A DNA stretch of 40,925 bases from Planctomycetota bacterium (GTDB lineage Bacteria; Planctomycetota; JAJSAM01; JAJVHW01). The position numbers and the translations under genes were made by a program. The notes under the pieces were generated by a model. The model was not told where the DNA came from and did not search any database. It saw nothing but the letters and a program-made list of their open reading frames with translations. Every line of letters begins with the position of its first letter. The first letter of the stretch is position 1. Where the stretch lies: assembly GCA_021414065.1 (NCBI GenBank), contig JAIOPE010000080.1, positions 1 through 40,925 on the forward strand. The letters are read 5' to 3'. Positions 30,554 to 38,589 of this stretch are shown in pieces.

Positions 30554-32526
30554 TCGTGTCGGATCCTGGGATCGACGACGCTGTAGAGCACGTCCGACAG
30601 GAGCACGCCGAGGAGCGTCAGGAACGCAGTGAACGTAGAGATCGCCATGATGATCGGGTAGTCGCGCGCGAGCACGGCCGTGTAGCTCAGCTTGCCCATG
30701 CCTTCGATGCTGAAGATGATCTCGACGAACAGCGACCCGCCGATCATGCCGGGCAGCAGTCCCGCGAGCAACGTGACCATCGTGATGAGCGAATTGCGCA
30801 GCGCGTGCTTGAACACGACGAGCCGTTCGGGCAGTCCCTTCGCCCGCGCCGTGCGGACGAAGTCCTGCGAGATCGTCTCGAGCATCGACGTGCGCATGTA
30901 CTGCGTGAGTCCCGTGAAGCTCCCGTAGGTCATCACGATCAGAGGCAGGACGAGGTGCGCCGCGCGGTCCTTCAGCCAAGGCAGATAGGCGAGGGCCGCC
31001 GCGCTGGTTGACTCGAGCCCGACCGACGGGAACAGATCGAGGCTCCGCTTCGAGCTGAACGTCATGATGAGCATCGTCGCGACCCAGAAGCTCGGCATCG
31101 ACCAGAGCATGAACAGGATGACCGACGACACGCGGTCGAACGTCTTCCCGCGTTTCACGGCGGCCAGGATGCCCCACGGGATCGCGATGAGGTACGTGAT
31201 GAACAACGCGAGTGCGTTCATCCCGAGCGTGACCGGGAGCGACTCGGCGATCTTGTCGATCACCTTCTCGTTGGTGACGAACGAGCGGTCGAAGTCGAAC
31301 GTGACGATGCGCCCGAGCCACTTCACGTAGCGCCGCCAGATGGCCGTCTTGCGCGTGCTCTCGGAAGCCGTCCACACGCTGGTTCCGTCCGGTGCGAGCA
31401 CGATCGCAGTGACCACGCCCTGGTCGTCGGCCGTCGCCGCCGTCGCACGGCCGGCTTCGATGTCCCACGCCAGCACACGGCCGTCGCGGCCGCCGCTCCA
31501 GAGCGTTGCGCCGGGCGCGTCGAACGTCACGGCCGTGACGCCCTTGAAATGGCCTTCGAACACGCGCTGCGGCTTCGCTGCGTCGCGCAGGTCGATGAGC
31601 CGGATCGAGCGGTCTTCGCTCGCTGCGGCGAGCGTCGATCCACTCGGCGAGAGCGCCAGCGCCATCACGGCCTGTCCCGCCTCGGCGACGACGCGCGCTG
31701 GGCCGCCGGCGACGTCCCACTCGCGGACCCTTCGATCGTATCCGCCGCTCCAGAACCGTTTCCCGTCGGCCGACACCGCGAGCGCGGCGACGTACGAGGA
31801 GTGCGCGCGGTACTCGCGCACCACTTCGCCCGACGGGATCGCGTGGAGACGGATCACGCCGTCGTCGCACGCGGAGAGGAACGCCGGCGCGTCGCCGTCC
31901 TTCACTGCGACCGCGCGACGGAAAGGCCGGTCCGTCTGGACGACTTTTCCGAGGGGCGCGCCGTCCGCGGTCGCGACCGTCCGGAACGTGCCGCCGGTGT
32001 CGCCGATCCCGAGCACGCGCCCCGCGTCATCGACCGCCGTGCACCAGATGTCGCCTGCGCCCGTCGCGAGCGTGGACTGCGCGGCGCCGCCCGACGGATC
32101 GACGACGTGGACCGCGCCCGCCTCGGAGCCGACGAACAGCCGCGCCGTCGCCTGGTTCCACGTCAGCGTCCGTGCGAACTTCGGGAACCCGCCCTGACTC
32201 GCGGCCGCCGTGAGATCGACGGGGCGCCCCGCGTCCTTCGCCCGCGCGAGCGCCGCCGGGCCGATGAGGTTCGCGGTCTCCCAGGCACGGACCACCGGAT
32301 CGTCCTCGACCATGCCGAGGAGCTTCTTCTTCGCCTTCACCGCATCGACTTGCTTGTCCTGCCCGCCGCCGCCGCCGTCGGCCCCGCCGCTCTCGCCGCC
32401 GCTCTTGCCCATCGACGCCGCCACCGGATCGCCCGGTGCGAAGTTGATGATCGAGAACGTGACGAACGTGATCCCGAGGAGCGTCGGGATCATCCAGAGG
32501 ATGCGGCGGAGGAGGAACTGGATCAC
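30550..32526 (-). CDS. YejB-like peptide ABC permease with a seven-bladed WD40-type propeller in its first extracytoplasmic loop
   Basis: The 658-aa product is about twice the family length (300-365 aa). TM1 (about 8-30) is MIQFLLRRILWMIPTLLGIT followed by FVTFSIINFAPGDPVAAS. A Gly-rich then charged linker leads to residues 115-397, seven WD40-type blades. Examples are HSSYVAALAVSADGKRFWSG, DRRVREWDV, MALALSPSGSTLAAASEDRS and GVTAVTFDAPGATLWSGGRD. The permease resumes at RRYVKWLGRIVTFDFDRSFV, matching the segment before TM2 in YejB. LDLFPSVGL, the EAA loop (FVRTARAKGLPERLVVFKHA) and DPRIRHE are intact. The family topology puts the propeller outside, by the binding protein. The GTG start overlaps the upstream stop. 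Confidence 0.93.
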   Translation of the reverse strand: MIQFLLRRILWMIPTLLGITFVTFSIINFAPGDPVAASMGKSGGESGGADGGGGGQDKQVDAVKAKKKLLGMVEDDPVVRAWETANLIGPAALARAKDAGRPVDLTAAASQGGFPKFARTLTWNQATARLFVGSEAGAVHVVDPSGGAAQSTLATGAGDIWCTAVDDAGRVLGIGDTGGTFRTVATADGAPLGKVVQTDRPFRRAVAVKDGDAPAFLSACDDGVIRLHAIPSGEVVREYRAHSSYVAALAVSADGKRFWSGGYDRRVREWDVAGGPARVVAEAGQAVMALALSPSGSTLAAASEDRSIRLIDLRDAAKPQRVFEGHFKGVTAVTFDAPGATLWSGGRDGRVLAWDIEAGRATAATADDQGVVTAIVLAPDGTSVWTASESTRKTAIWRRYVKWLGRIVTFDFDRSFVTNEKVIDKIAESLPVTLGMNALALFITYLIAIPWGILAAVKRGKTFDRVSSVILFMLWSMPSFWVATMLIMTFSSKRSLDLFPSVGLESTSAAALAYLPWLKDRAAHLVLPLIVMTYGSFTGLTQYMRTSMLETISQDFVRTARAKGLPERLVVFKHALRNSLITMVTLLAGLLPGMIGGSLFVEIIFSIEGMGKLSYTAVLARDYPIIMAISTFTAFLTLLGVLLSDVLYSVVDPRIRHE

Positions 32527-33923
32527 TTGTGGAGCACGTTCTCGGGCTTCACCCAGAGCTCGAAGAGCTGCATGCCGGTGGGCCGCACCTTCGCCATCTC
32601 GAACCGCTTGTTCTGGAGGACGTCCACCATGCCGTGGACCAGGAGCGTGGCGGGTTGCGCGTCGTAGTAGAGCCTGTTGAACTCGTGGAACATCTCGGTG
32701 CGCTTCGCGTCGTCGAACTCCTCGCGCATCGACTGGAGCAACGTGTCCACGCGCGGGTCGCGCCATCCGGTCGTGTTGCCGCCGTTCGGGACGTCGCCCG
32801 AGCTGTGGTACGACTCGAAGTTGTCGATCCAGGGGTCCTGCCACGAGTTGTAGAGCATCACGCCGTCGAACTGCCGCTTGTCGAGGTCTTCGACGAACGT
32901 GGCCCACTCCAGCGGGCGGATCGACAGACGGATGCCGGCCTTGCGGCAGGCCTCCTGGATCTGTCCGCCCACCCGCTGGAAGAACGTGCGCCCCGACGGC
33001 ACCTTCAGCTCGATCTCGAACCGCTTCCCGTCGCGGTCGAGCACACCGTCGCCGTCGGTGTCCCGCCAACCGGCCTCGGCGAGCAGCGCCTTCGCCTTCT
33101 CGACGTCGAACGGGTGGGGCACGAGGTCGTTCGAGTAGCTCGCGTAGTTGCGCTTCGACTTGCAGACGGCGATCGACCCGCGGCCCCGCTGGATCTCCTT
33201 CAGGAGCCACTCGCGGTCGGTCAGGTGCGTCATCGCCGTGCGGACGCGGGCGTCGTCGAACGGCGGCCGGCGGCAGTTCCACGCGACGTACGAGCAGTCG
33301 AGCGCGACGTGGTCGTAGAGGAAGTAGTTCGCGATGGACGCGATCGTCGGATCGTTCTTGAGCTGGTCCTCCCAGCGATCCGCGTCCACGACCGTGATGT
33401 CGAACTCGCCCTTCCGGAACGCCTCGAACGCTGCCACCTCGTCGGAGATGTAGAGCCAGCGGAGTTGCTTCAGGTTGTACCAGGCCGGGTGCACCTGGAT
33501 GCCCCAGTGGAACGGGTTCTGGACGAGCGCGAGCGAGTCGGTCTTGTAGTCGTCGTCCGACGCGAGGTAGTACGCCTCCGTCCCGGGGCACGGCACGCGG
33601 ATCGAGTTGAACGCCTCGCCGAAGCCGGGCTGCCCCGGCTGGGTCGCGAACTTCGCAATGCCCGCCTTCGCGGCGTACTTCGGGATCATCTCCTCGTACC
33701 AGCCCTTGTTCAGCACGCGCAGCGACGTGCCGACGGCGTAGATCCCGGCCCAGTACTTCCTGCGGTACTTCACGACGACCGTCCACGGGTCCGGCGCGGT
33801 GAGCGAGTCCACGTCCTCGAACGACGATCGCAGGTGGTCCGCGCGGACCTCGGGGTCGCGCATCACGTCGAAGCTGAACTTCACGTCGGCCGCGGAGAAG
33901 GGGCGCCCGTCGGCGAACTGCAC
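32523..33923 (-). CDS. Solute-binding protein family 5, C-terminal segment after an in-frame TAG
   Basis: This is the part of the peptide-binding protein after the stop codon at 34044-34046. Motifs are VQFADGRPFSAADVKFSFDV (the SBP_bac_5 entry motif), WYNLKQLRWLYISDEVAAFE, FDDARVRTAMTHLTDREWLL and HPFDVEKAKALLAEAGWRDT, then TDGDGVLDRDGK. Similarity continues upstream of this frame's first GTG (33923) back to the TAG (PQLATSWEVSSDKLTYTFHL), so 33923 is not a natural start. A product begun there would have no signal and an incomplete fold. It overlaps the YejB-like start (GTGA). In the family it would deliver peptides to the permease pair downstream. Confidence 0.8.
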   Translation of the reverse strand: MQFADGRPFSAADVKFSFDVMRDPEVRADHLRSSFEDVDSLTAPDPWTVVVKYRRKYWAGIYAVGTSLRVLNKGWYEEMIPKYAAKAGIAKFATQPGQPGFGEAFNSIRVPCPGTEAYYLASDDDYKTDSLALVQNPFHWGIQVHPAWYNLKQLRWLYISDEVAAFEAFRKGEFDITVVDADRWEDQLKNDPTIASIANYFLYDHVALDCSYVAWNCRRPPFDDARVRTAMTHLTDREWLLKEIQRGRGSIAVCKSKRNYASYSNDLVPHPFDVEKAKALLAEAGWRDTDGDGVLDRDGKRFEIELKVPSGRTFFQRVGGQIQEACRKAGIRLSIRPLEWATFVEDLDKRQFDGVMLYNSWQDPWIDNFESYHSSGDVPNGGNTTGWRDPRVDTLLQSMREEFDDAKRTEMFHEFNRLYYDAQPATLLVHGMVDVLQNKRFEMAKVRPTGMQLFELWVKPENVLHK

Positions 33924-34043
33924 GCCGCGCCGCAGGTGGAAGGTGTACGTCAGCTTGTCGGAGCTGACCTCCCAGCTCGTCGCGAGCTGCGGTTGCGCGG
34001 TCTCCGGTGCGTCCGGATCGGGGCGGAAGAGGCGCCCGAGGAC

Positions 34044-34475
34044 CTACTGCGTGACGGTCGAGGTCTCGCCCTCGCTCGTGATGTAGTAGTTCAGATTGCG
34101 CGGCGGCGAACCGCGGCGCGTGACGTACCAGTCGCCCTGCGGGCGCGGCTTGTCCTCGAGGCGGAGCGGAGCGTTCTCCACGGCGCCCTCGACGAACGTC
34201 ACCTCGGCCACCTTGCCGTTCCAGCCCGCGAGACGCACACCGCTTCCCTGGCCCGGCACGCGCACCGCGGCGACCGGTGACGCTGCGTCGCCGCCGCCCC
34301 CCGAACCTCCGATGGAACCGCCGCCGCCGGGCCGCGCCTCGATCGCCTTCTGCAGCGCGATCACGCGGCCTTCGAGTCGCGAGTTCGAGCAGGTCACAGT
34401 CACCGCCGCCAGCAGCACGCCGGCGAGCAGCACCGTGTGGACGATCGGCCAGAGACTGCTGTTGCGGTCGGACAT
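34044..34475 (-). CDS. Solute-binding protein family 5, N-terminal segment ending at TAG
   Basis: This 143-codon frame starts at an ATG at 34475 with a GGGAG-like site upstream. It holds a signal anchor (WPIVHTVLLAGVLLAAVTV), a short coiled-coil (SRLEGRVIALQKAIEARP), a Gly/Ser-rich linker and GWNGKVAEVTFVEGAVENAP. It ends with RRGSPPRNLNYYITSEGETS, the start of the mature binding domain (family pattern P-x-x-LN). It is in the same frame as the C-terminal segment and separated from it only by the TAG. Alone it cannot bind a ligand; it is best read as the first quarter of one gene. The Cys in VTVTCSN does not fit a good lipobox. Confidence 0.8.
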   Translation of the reverse strand: MSDRNSSLWPIVHTVLLAGVLLAAVTVTCSNSRLEGRVIALQKAIEARPGGGGSIGGSGGGGDAASPVAAVRVPGQGSGVRLAGWNGKVAEVTFVEGAVENAPLRLEDKPRPQGDWYVTRRGSPPRNLNYYITSEGETSTVTQ

Positions 34476-34652
34476 CGGACGCTCCCGGGGCTCGGAAGCG
34501 TGCGAGTGTAGGTCCCCGCCCGCGCGCGACGAAGGCTCGATCGGCGCTGCGTCGGGAGGTCCGGGACCGCGCGTGACCGATCCGCCGCGTCCGCGTTCCG
34601 CGCTTCGTTCCCGGCGGGCGGCCGCGGGAAGTGCTGCGGGGGATCTCCCTGC

Positions 34653-34755
34653 CGAGGCCGGCCTCGTGGCGGCTTGCGCCGCCGGATCTTCCGTTCCGCC
34701 TTGCGGCGGACCGCGATGACCGGCCCCGGTTGCCTCAGACGACCGTCGCCTGAGG
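34653..34755 (-). promoter_or_regulatory. Cluster of hairpins upstream of the binding-protein operon, two with GCAA loops
   Basis: Read on the minus strand, CCGCC-GCAA-GGCGG (34709-34696) and GGCGGC-GCAA-GCCGCC (34683-34668) are two stems closed by C-G with a GNRA-class tetraloop. The palindrome CGAGGCCGGCCTCG (34653-34666) follows. CCTCAG/CTGAGG (34733-34755) lies on the other side. They lie 180-280 nt before the binding-protein ATG and could form a structured mRNA leader. No known riboswitch class is recognised. Confidence 0.35.
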
Positions 34756-35034
34756 GGGAGTTGCCTGTCCGTCCCCGAGCGGGACTGACGGATCTCCCTA
34801 ACGCAAGGGCGGTGCCACGTTTTCGCCCGGTCCGGACGGGTGCCCCGAGCCTGGGCGGGCCTCGCGGCGACGGGCTGCGACGGGCATCCGTAAGAGCGAC
34901 TTTACGCTCGCAGCGGGGGCGTTACTTCATAGCCCGGATCATGCACGAAGCTCCGCGCCTGGACGAGCCCGCGGGCCGACCGCTGCGTTGGGACCCTTGC
35001 GTGGCTTGACAAAGCCGACGCTGCGGCGCGTCGG

Positions 35035-35059
35035 CGAGACCGTCCCCCGGACGGTCTCG
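35035..35059. terminator. Perfect inverted repeat downstream of the kinase gene
   Basis: CGAGACCGTCC (35035-35045) and GGACGGTCTCG (35049-35059) form an 11-bp stem with a 3-nt loop, 170 bp beyond the kinase stop. There is no T-tract. It could end the kinase transcript or be a protein-binding site. Confidence 0.35.
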
Positions 35060-35229
35060 TACGGCCCCGACGCGAATGCCTTGCGGTCGGCTCCGCGGAT
35101 CTCGCCGAGGACGGAGGGTCGTGGCTCGAACGCGCCCCGGATCGGCGTCAGATGCAGGAAGCGCCTGCGATGCACGCCGTTCTCCCGCGGACCCTCGCGC
35201 ATGATCCGGGCTGGCCCGATCCGCGCGTC

Positions 35230-36858
35230 TCACTTCGAGGTGCCGTGGACCTCGAGGCGCTCGGCGAGTCGGATGAGGCGGTCGCGGTCGGCCGGGTCCA
35301 TCAGCGGCGCGGCCGCTCGGAGCGCCTGAGCCGCACCCTTCGGATCGCCGGCGTCCGCGCGCACGATGGCGCGGCGCTCGATGTCGTCGGCAGGCGAGGT
35401 GCGCAAGAGCGACGAAACCGAGTAGCCGAACACGGCAGCGAGGACGCAGACCGCAAAGGCGAGCACCCACTTTGCGTTGTCGCGCAGGCGCTTCGGCGCG
35501 AGCGGCGATGGGGCATGTGCCGGGATCTCGGGCGACGGGCCGAGCTCGGGCGGCGGCGCCGGCGAGTCGGCGGCCGGCGGGCTGGACGCCTCCTGCGACG
35601 CCTCGCCGACGGCCGAGCCGGGCTCCAGCGCCTCGGCGAGATGTGCAGAGAAAGGCGGGTTGCCGTTCTCGACGAGCATCAAGTCGAGGATGCACTCGTC
35701 CCACTTGCGGTAGCGGCGGTCGCGCTGGAAACGGCCCATCCGGCGGATGACCTGGGCGAGGCGCGGCGAGATGTCCGCCCCCTCGAAGCGGGGGTCGGAG
35801 ACGTCCTGCGTCCGCTGGATCTCGAACACCTGCTTCGGCGTGCCCTGGAACGGCCGCCTTCCGACCACCAGGTGCCAGATGGTCGAACCGAGCGCGTAGA
35901 TGTCCACGCGCTCGTCGATCGAGGTCGGGTTGCTGATCTGCTCGGGGGCGGCGTACCCCGGAGAGCCGTAGGGGCGCGCCGGGTCCGCGCCGTAGGAGAG
36001 GGCGGCGAGGCCGAAGTCGCAGAGTCGGACGCGTCCGCTCGAGTCCATCAGCAGGTTCGACGGCTTCACGTCGCGGTGGGTCAGCCCGAGCCGGGCGCAG
36101 TACGCCAACGCCCGCGCAATCTGGAGCGCGACGCGGATCGCCTCCTTCTCCGGGAGCGGCCCGCAGCGCCGCACGAGCGCGGCCAGGCTCTCGCCGCGGA
36201 CGAGTTCCATGACGAGGAACCGCCCGTGCGGGCAGTCGCCGGCGTCGATCGCGCGGACGAGTCCCGGGTGGGAGAGCTGGAGCATGACCGCCGCCTCGCG
36301 GAGGAACAACTCCATGCGGCCGGCCGACGCATCGAGCCCCTCGTGGAGGAGCTTGATCGCGACCTCTTTGCCGTCGCGTTCGCACACCGCGTGGTAGACG
36401 CTCGCCATCCCGCCCTGGCCGACGACCGAGATCAGGCGGTAGCCGGGGACGGTCGGCATCTCACCGTCGTCGAGATCGCGGTGCTCCTTCGCGGCCGACT
36501 GCAGGCGGGACTGCACGAACGCCTCGGGCGCGGCGCCTGGGCTCTGTCCTGCGCAGTCGTCGGCGCGCCGTGCCTCCGCGAGGCGTTCACTCAGATCCAG
36601 GGTCTCGCGGGCCCGTCGCTCGCGCTCCTCGACCGCCGACGCGACCGCGCGGTCGCGCTCGTCGCGGAGCATGGCGAGGTCGCTCGACATCCGCTCGTAG
36701 ATCGACTGGAGATGGAGGAGTTCCTCCTCGATGGAGCCGTCCTGCTGCTTCCGGTCCTCTCGCACGAGGAGCAGAGCGTCCTCCAGCTCCTCGAGACGCG
36801 CTCTGGTCTTCGAGGAGGCAGGGGCTGTGGTGGGACGCGTCCCGGGGCCGGGATTCAC
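35230..36858 (-). CDS. Membrane-anchored Ser/Thr protein kinase with N-terminal coiled coil
   Basis: With the start at a GTG at 36858 the product has 542 aa; upstream in-frame sequence is Arg-rich and unlike the rest, though starts at 36927 or 36960 cannot be excluded. Residues 15-105 form a coiled coil (RARLEELEDALLLVREDRKQ). The Hanks-type kinase domain (about 138-400) is complete: VVGQGGMASVYHA loop, VAIKLL with Lys169, LTHRDVKPSNLL with Asp263, CDFG with Asp281 and YAAPEQ. A Pro-rich linker and one membrane helix (464-485) precede an extracytoplasmic helical tail, possibly a sensor. The N-terminal placing of a coiled coil before the kinase is less common than PASTA or TPR layouts. Substrates are unknown. 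Confidence 0.88.
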   Translation of the reverse strand: MNPGPGTRPTTAPASSKTRARLEELEDALLLVREDRKQQDGSIEEELLHLQSIYERMSSDLAMLRDERDRAVASAVEERERRARETLDLSERLAEARRADDCAGQSPGAAPEAFVQSRLQSAAKEHRDLDDGEMPTVPGYRLISVVGQGGMASVYHAVCERDGKEVAIKLLHEGLDASAGRMELFLREAAVMLQLSHPGLVRAIDAGDCPHGRFLVMELVRGESLAALVRRCGPLPEKEAIRVALQIARALAYCARLGLTHRDVKPSNLLMDSSGRVRLCDFGLAALSYGADPARPYGSPGYAAPEQISNPTSIDERVDIYALGSTIWHLVVGRRPFQGTPKQVFEIQRTQDVSDPRFEGADISPRLAQVIRRMGRFQRDRRYRKWDECILDLMLVENGNPPFSAHLAEALEPGSAVGEASQEASSPPAADSPAPPPELGPSPEIPAHAPSPLAPKRLRDNAKWVLAFAVCVLAAVFGYSVSSLLRTSPADDIERRAIVRADAGDPKGAAQALRAAAPLMDPADRDRLIRLAERLEVHGTSK

Positions 36859-37020
36859 GATTCTCTCATCGGGCGGCGGGTGCCGGCTTCTCAAGTCGAT
36901 CGCCCGGACGGAGCTCCACCGACTCACCGGGGCCACTCGCCGAACGCGCCGCCGTGGCACGGGTCTTTGAGATTCCGGGCCCGTCCCTGAGCCTCAGCGC
37001 TTTCCGGAGGGCCGCCCCAG

Positions 37021-37431
37021 GTGAACTACGCAGACGCCGTCGCCACCGTCGGGTGGGTACTCCTCGTCATCGGGTGGTGGTTCCGCCGCAACCGGAGGCT
37101 GCACCTCGGATTCGTGCTGCCGGGGATGGTCGTGGACTTGGGCCTCGTCATCTTCCTCGAATTGACGCGGTCGGTCATCGAGCGGACCGCCGGCATGGAC
37201 CACTCGATGACGAACGCGGCGCTTCCGAATCTCCGCACCTACGGCACGGTCGAGTCGATCCACATCGCGACGTCCACCCTCGCGGTCGTCCTCTACATCC
37301 CGACGATCTGGCTCGGGTCGAAGCTCGCGTGGGGCACGGCGGGTCCGGGCGTGCGAGCGTGGCACAAGCGCTGCGCGATCGGCGCGCTCGCCCTCCGGAC
37401 GATCGGATTCGCGTTCATGTGGGGCGTGTAG
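37021..37431 (+). CDS. DUF420-like four-helix membrane protein
   Basis: The 136-aa protein starts at a GTG at 37021 with GGAGG 10 nt upstream. It has four predicted membrane helices (about 5-21, 29-48, 80-99 and 112-134). Conserved-type histidines are seen in RLHLGFVLPG, SIHIATSTLAVVLYIP and RAWHKRCAIGALALRTIGFA, as in DUF420 proteins linked to haem-copper oxidase assembly. The assignment rests on helix and His pattern only. No oxidase genes are adjacent. It diverges from the kinase gene. Confidence 0.6.
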   Translation: MNYADAVATVGWVLLVIGWWFRRNRRLHLGFVLPGMVVDLGLVIFLELTRSVIERTAGMDHSMTNAALPNLRTYGTVESIHIATSTLAVVLYIPTIWLGSKLAWGTAGPGVRAWHKRCAIGALALRTIGFAFMWGV

Positions 37432-37542
37432 GACGTGACCGGCGTCGGCTTCGAGTCCGCAACCGCCTGCATGCGGGGCGCCGGACACGGCAGCACCGGG
37501 CGGCCGTAGGTCGAACTCCTCTCGGTCGTCTACAAGGGCCGC

Positions 37543-38589
37543 GTGAGCAACCGGACGTTCCTCGTGACCGGCGGAGCCGGGTTCATCGGTTCCCATCTCG
37601 TCGAGCGACTGCTTGCGAGGGGGGACGCGGTCGTCGTGCTGGACGACTTCTCGACGGGGCGGCGCGGGAACCTGGTCGGCGTCGAACGGAACGCGCGGTT
37701 CGAGTTCGTCGAGGGAAGCGTGACGGACGCAGCGCTCGTGGAGCGACTCGTCGCGCGCTGTGACGAGATTCTGCACCTGGCGGCGGTCGTGGGCGTGCGT
37801 CTGGTGGTCGAACAGCCGATTCGCACGATGGAGACGAACGTCCGGGGCACGGAAACGGTGGTGACCGCCGCCGCACGGCACCGGCGTCCGCTTCTCGTGA
37901 CGTCGTCGTCGGAGGTCTACGGGCGCGGCACGCGCATTCCGTTCCGGGAGGACGATCCGGTCGTCCACGGCGCACCGACTCGCACGCGGTGGGTCTATGC
38001 CGCGAGCAAGCTTGCGGCGGAGCATCTCGCGCTCGCCCACCATCGCGAGGACGGCATCGCTGTCCGCATCGTCCGGTTCTTCAACACGTGCGGTCCGCGT
38101 CAGGTCGGTGACTTCGGGATGGTCCTCCCGCGGTTCGTGGACCAGGCGCTCGCGGGCGGTCCGGTGACCATCCACGGCGACGGGCGCCAGACACGGTCGT
38201 TCTGCCATGTTGCCGACGCCGTCGAGGCGGTGCTCCGCGTGATGGCTGCGCCGGACGCGATCGGGCGGCCCGTGAACATCGGCGGGACGGTCGAGACGAG
38301 CGTGAACGAGCTTGCGCAGCGCGTGGTGGCGGCGGTCACCGGCACCGATCCCCGCGCCGAACGCCGCGTTGAGATCGTGCGCATCCCTCACGTCGTGGCC
38401 TACGGCGACGGATTCGACGACCCCGTCCGCCGCGTTCCCGACGTCTCGCTGCTGCGCGAACTCACCGCGTTCGTCCCGTCGCGTCCGCTCGGAGAACTCA
38501 TCGCCGACGCCGTGCGATGGGCGCGCGAGGTGCAGGCGTGCGTCGCCGCCGGGCCGCCCTGCCGGGAGCCGCGCGGGCTGACCGCGTGA
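37543..38589 (+). CDS. NAD-dependent sugar-nucleotide epimerase/dehydratase
   Basis: The 348-aa extended-SDR enzyme starts at a GTG at 37543. It has the NAD-binding FLVTGGAGFIGSHLVERLL loop, VVVLDDFSTGRRGNL, EILHLAAVVGVRLVVEQP, the catalytic TSSSEVYGRGT with Ser near 121-123, and the Tyr152-Lys156 pair in WVYAASKLAAEHLAL. VRFFNTCGPRQVGDFGMVLP and HGDGRQTRSFCHVADAVEAV match UDP-glucose 4-epimerase and UDP-glucuronate decarboxylase relatives. The exact substrate cannot be fixed. The last 15 residues are non-conserved. The stop overlaps the next ATG (TGATG), so the downstream protein is translationally coupled. Confidence 0.92.
   Translation: MSNRTFLVTGGAGFIGSHLVERLLARGDAVVVLDDFSTGRRGNLVGVERNARFEFVEGSVTDAALVERLVARCDEILHLAAVVGVRLVVEQPIRTMETNVRGTETVVTAAARHRRPLLVTSSSEVYGRGTRIPFREDDPVVHGAPTRTRWVYAASKLAAEHLALAHHREDGIAVRIVRFFNTCGPRQVGDFGMVLPRFVDQALAGGPVTIHGDGRQTRSFCHVADAVEAVLRVMAAPDAIGRPVNIGGTVETSVNELAQRVVAAVTGTDPRAERRVEIVRIPHVVAYGDGFDDPVRRVPDVSLLRELTAFVPSRPLGELIADAVRWAREVQACVAAGPPCREPRGLTA

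Larger units (their letters stand above)
32523..34475 (-). pseudogene. Interrupted peptide-binding protein gene (YejA-like position), one in-frame TAG
   Basis: The two segments read as one 651-codon gene in a single frame, with codon 144 being TAG. Family similarity runs on both sides without gap: LNYYITSEGETSTVTQ, stop, VLGRLFRPDPDAPETAQPQL. It is the first gene of the binding protein-permease-permease operon. A recent nonsense mutation, a base error in the assembly, or suppressed/readthrough UAG would all give this picture. TAG ends many other genes here, so reassignment of UAG is unlikely. The rest of the gene shows no decay, which argues for a very recent change or an error. Confidence 0.65.
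34476..35229. other. 754-bp gap without a convincing gene, rich in hairpins
   Basis: No frame here has both a ribosome site and a recognisable domain. An 87-codon minus-strand frame (34939-35202) starts 27 bp after the kinase stop and may be a small unknown protein, but its start has no ribosome site and it contains a perfect hairpin. Several dyads are present: hairpins at 34653-34755, GAGCG/CGCTC at 34894-34909 and the perfect stem at 35035-35059. The segment must include the promoter of the peptide-transport operon. Confidence 0.45.

Noticed and set aside
29387-31870. Single 827-codon frame taken as one long permease
   Set aside because: Only the part from 30553 is permease; the rest is an Arg-rich shadow of the YejB-like gene, and ATGA at 30550-30553 marks the true start.
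34044-34046. UAG reassigned to an amino acid in this organism
   Set aside because: TAG is the plain stop of many genes here, for example at 3922, 6214, 9993, 11015, 13690 and 39536, with nothing coding beyond.
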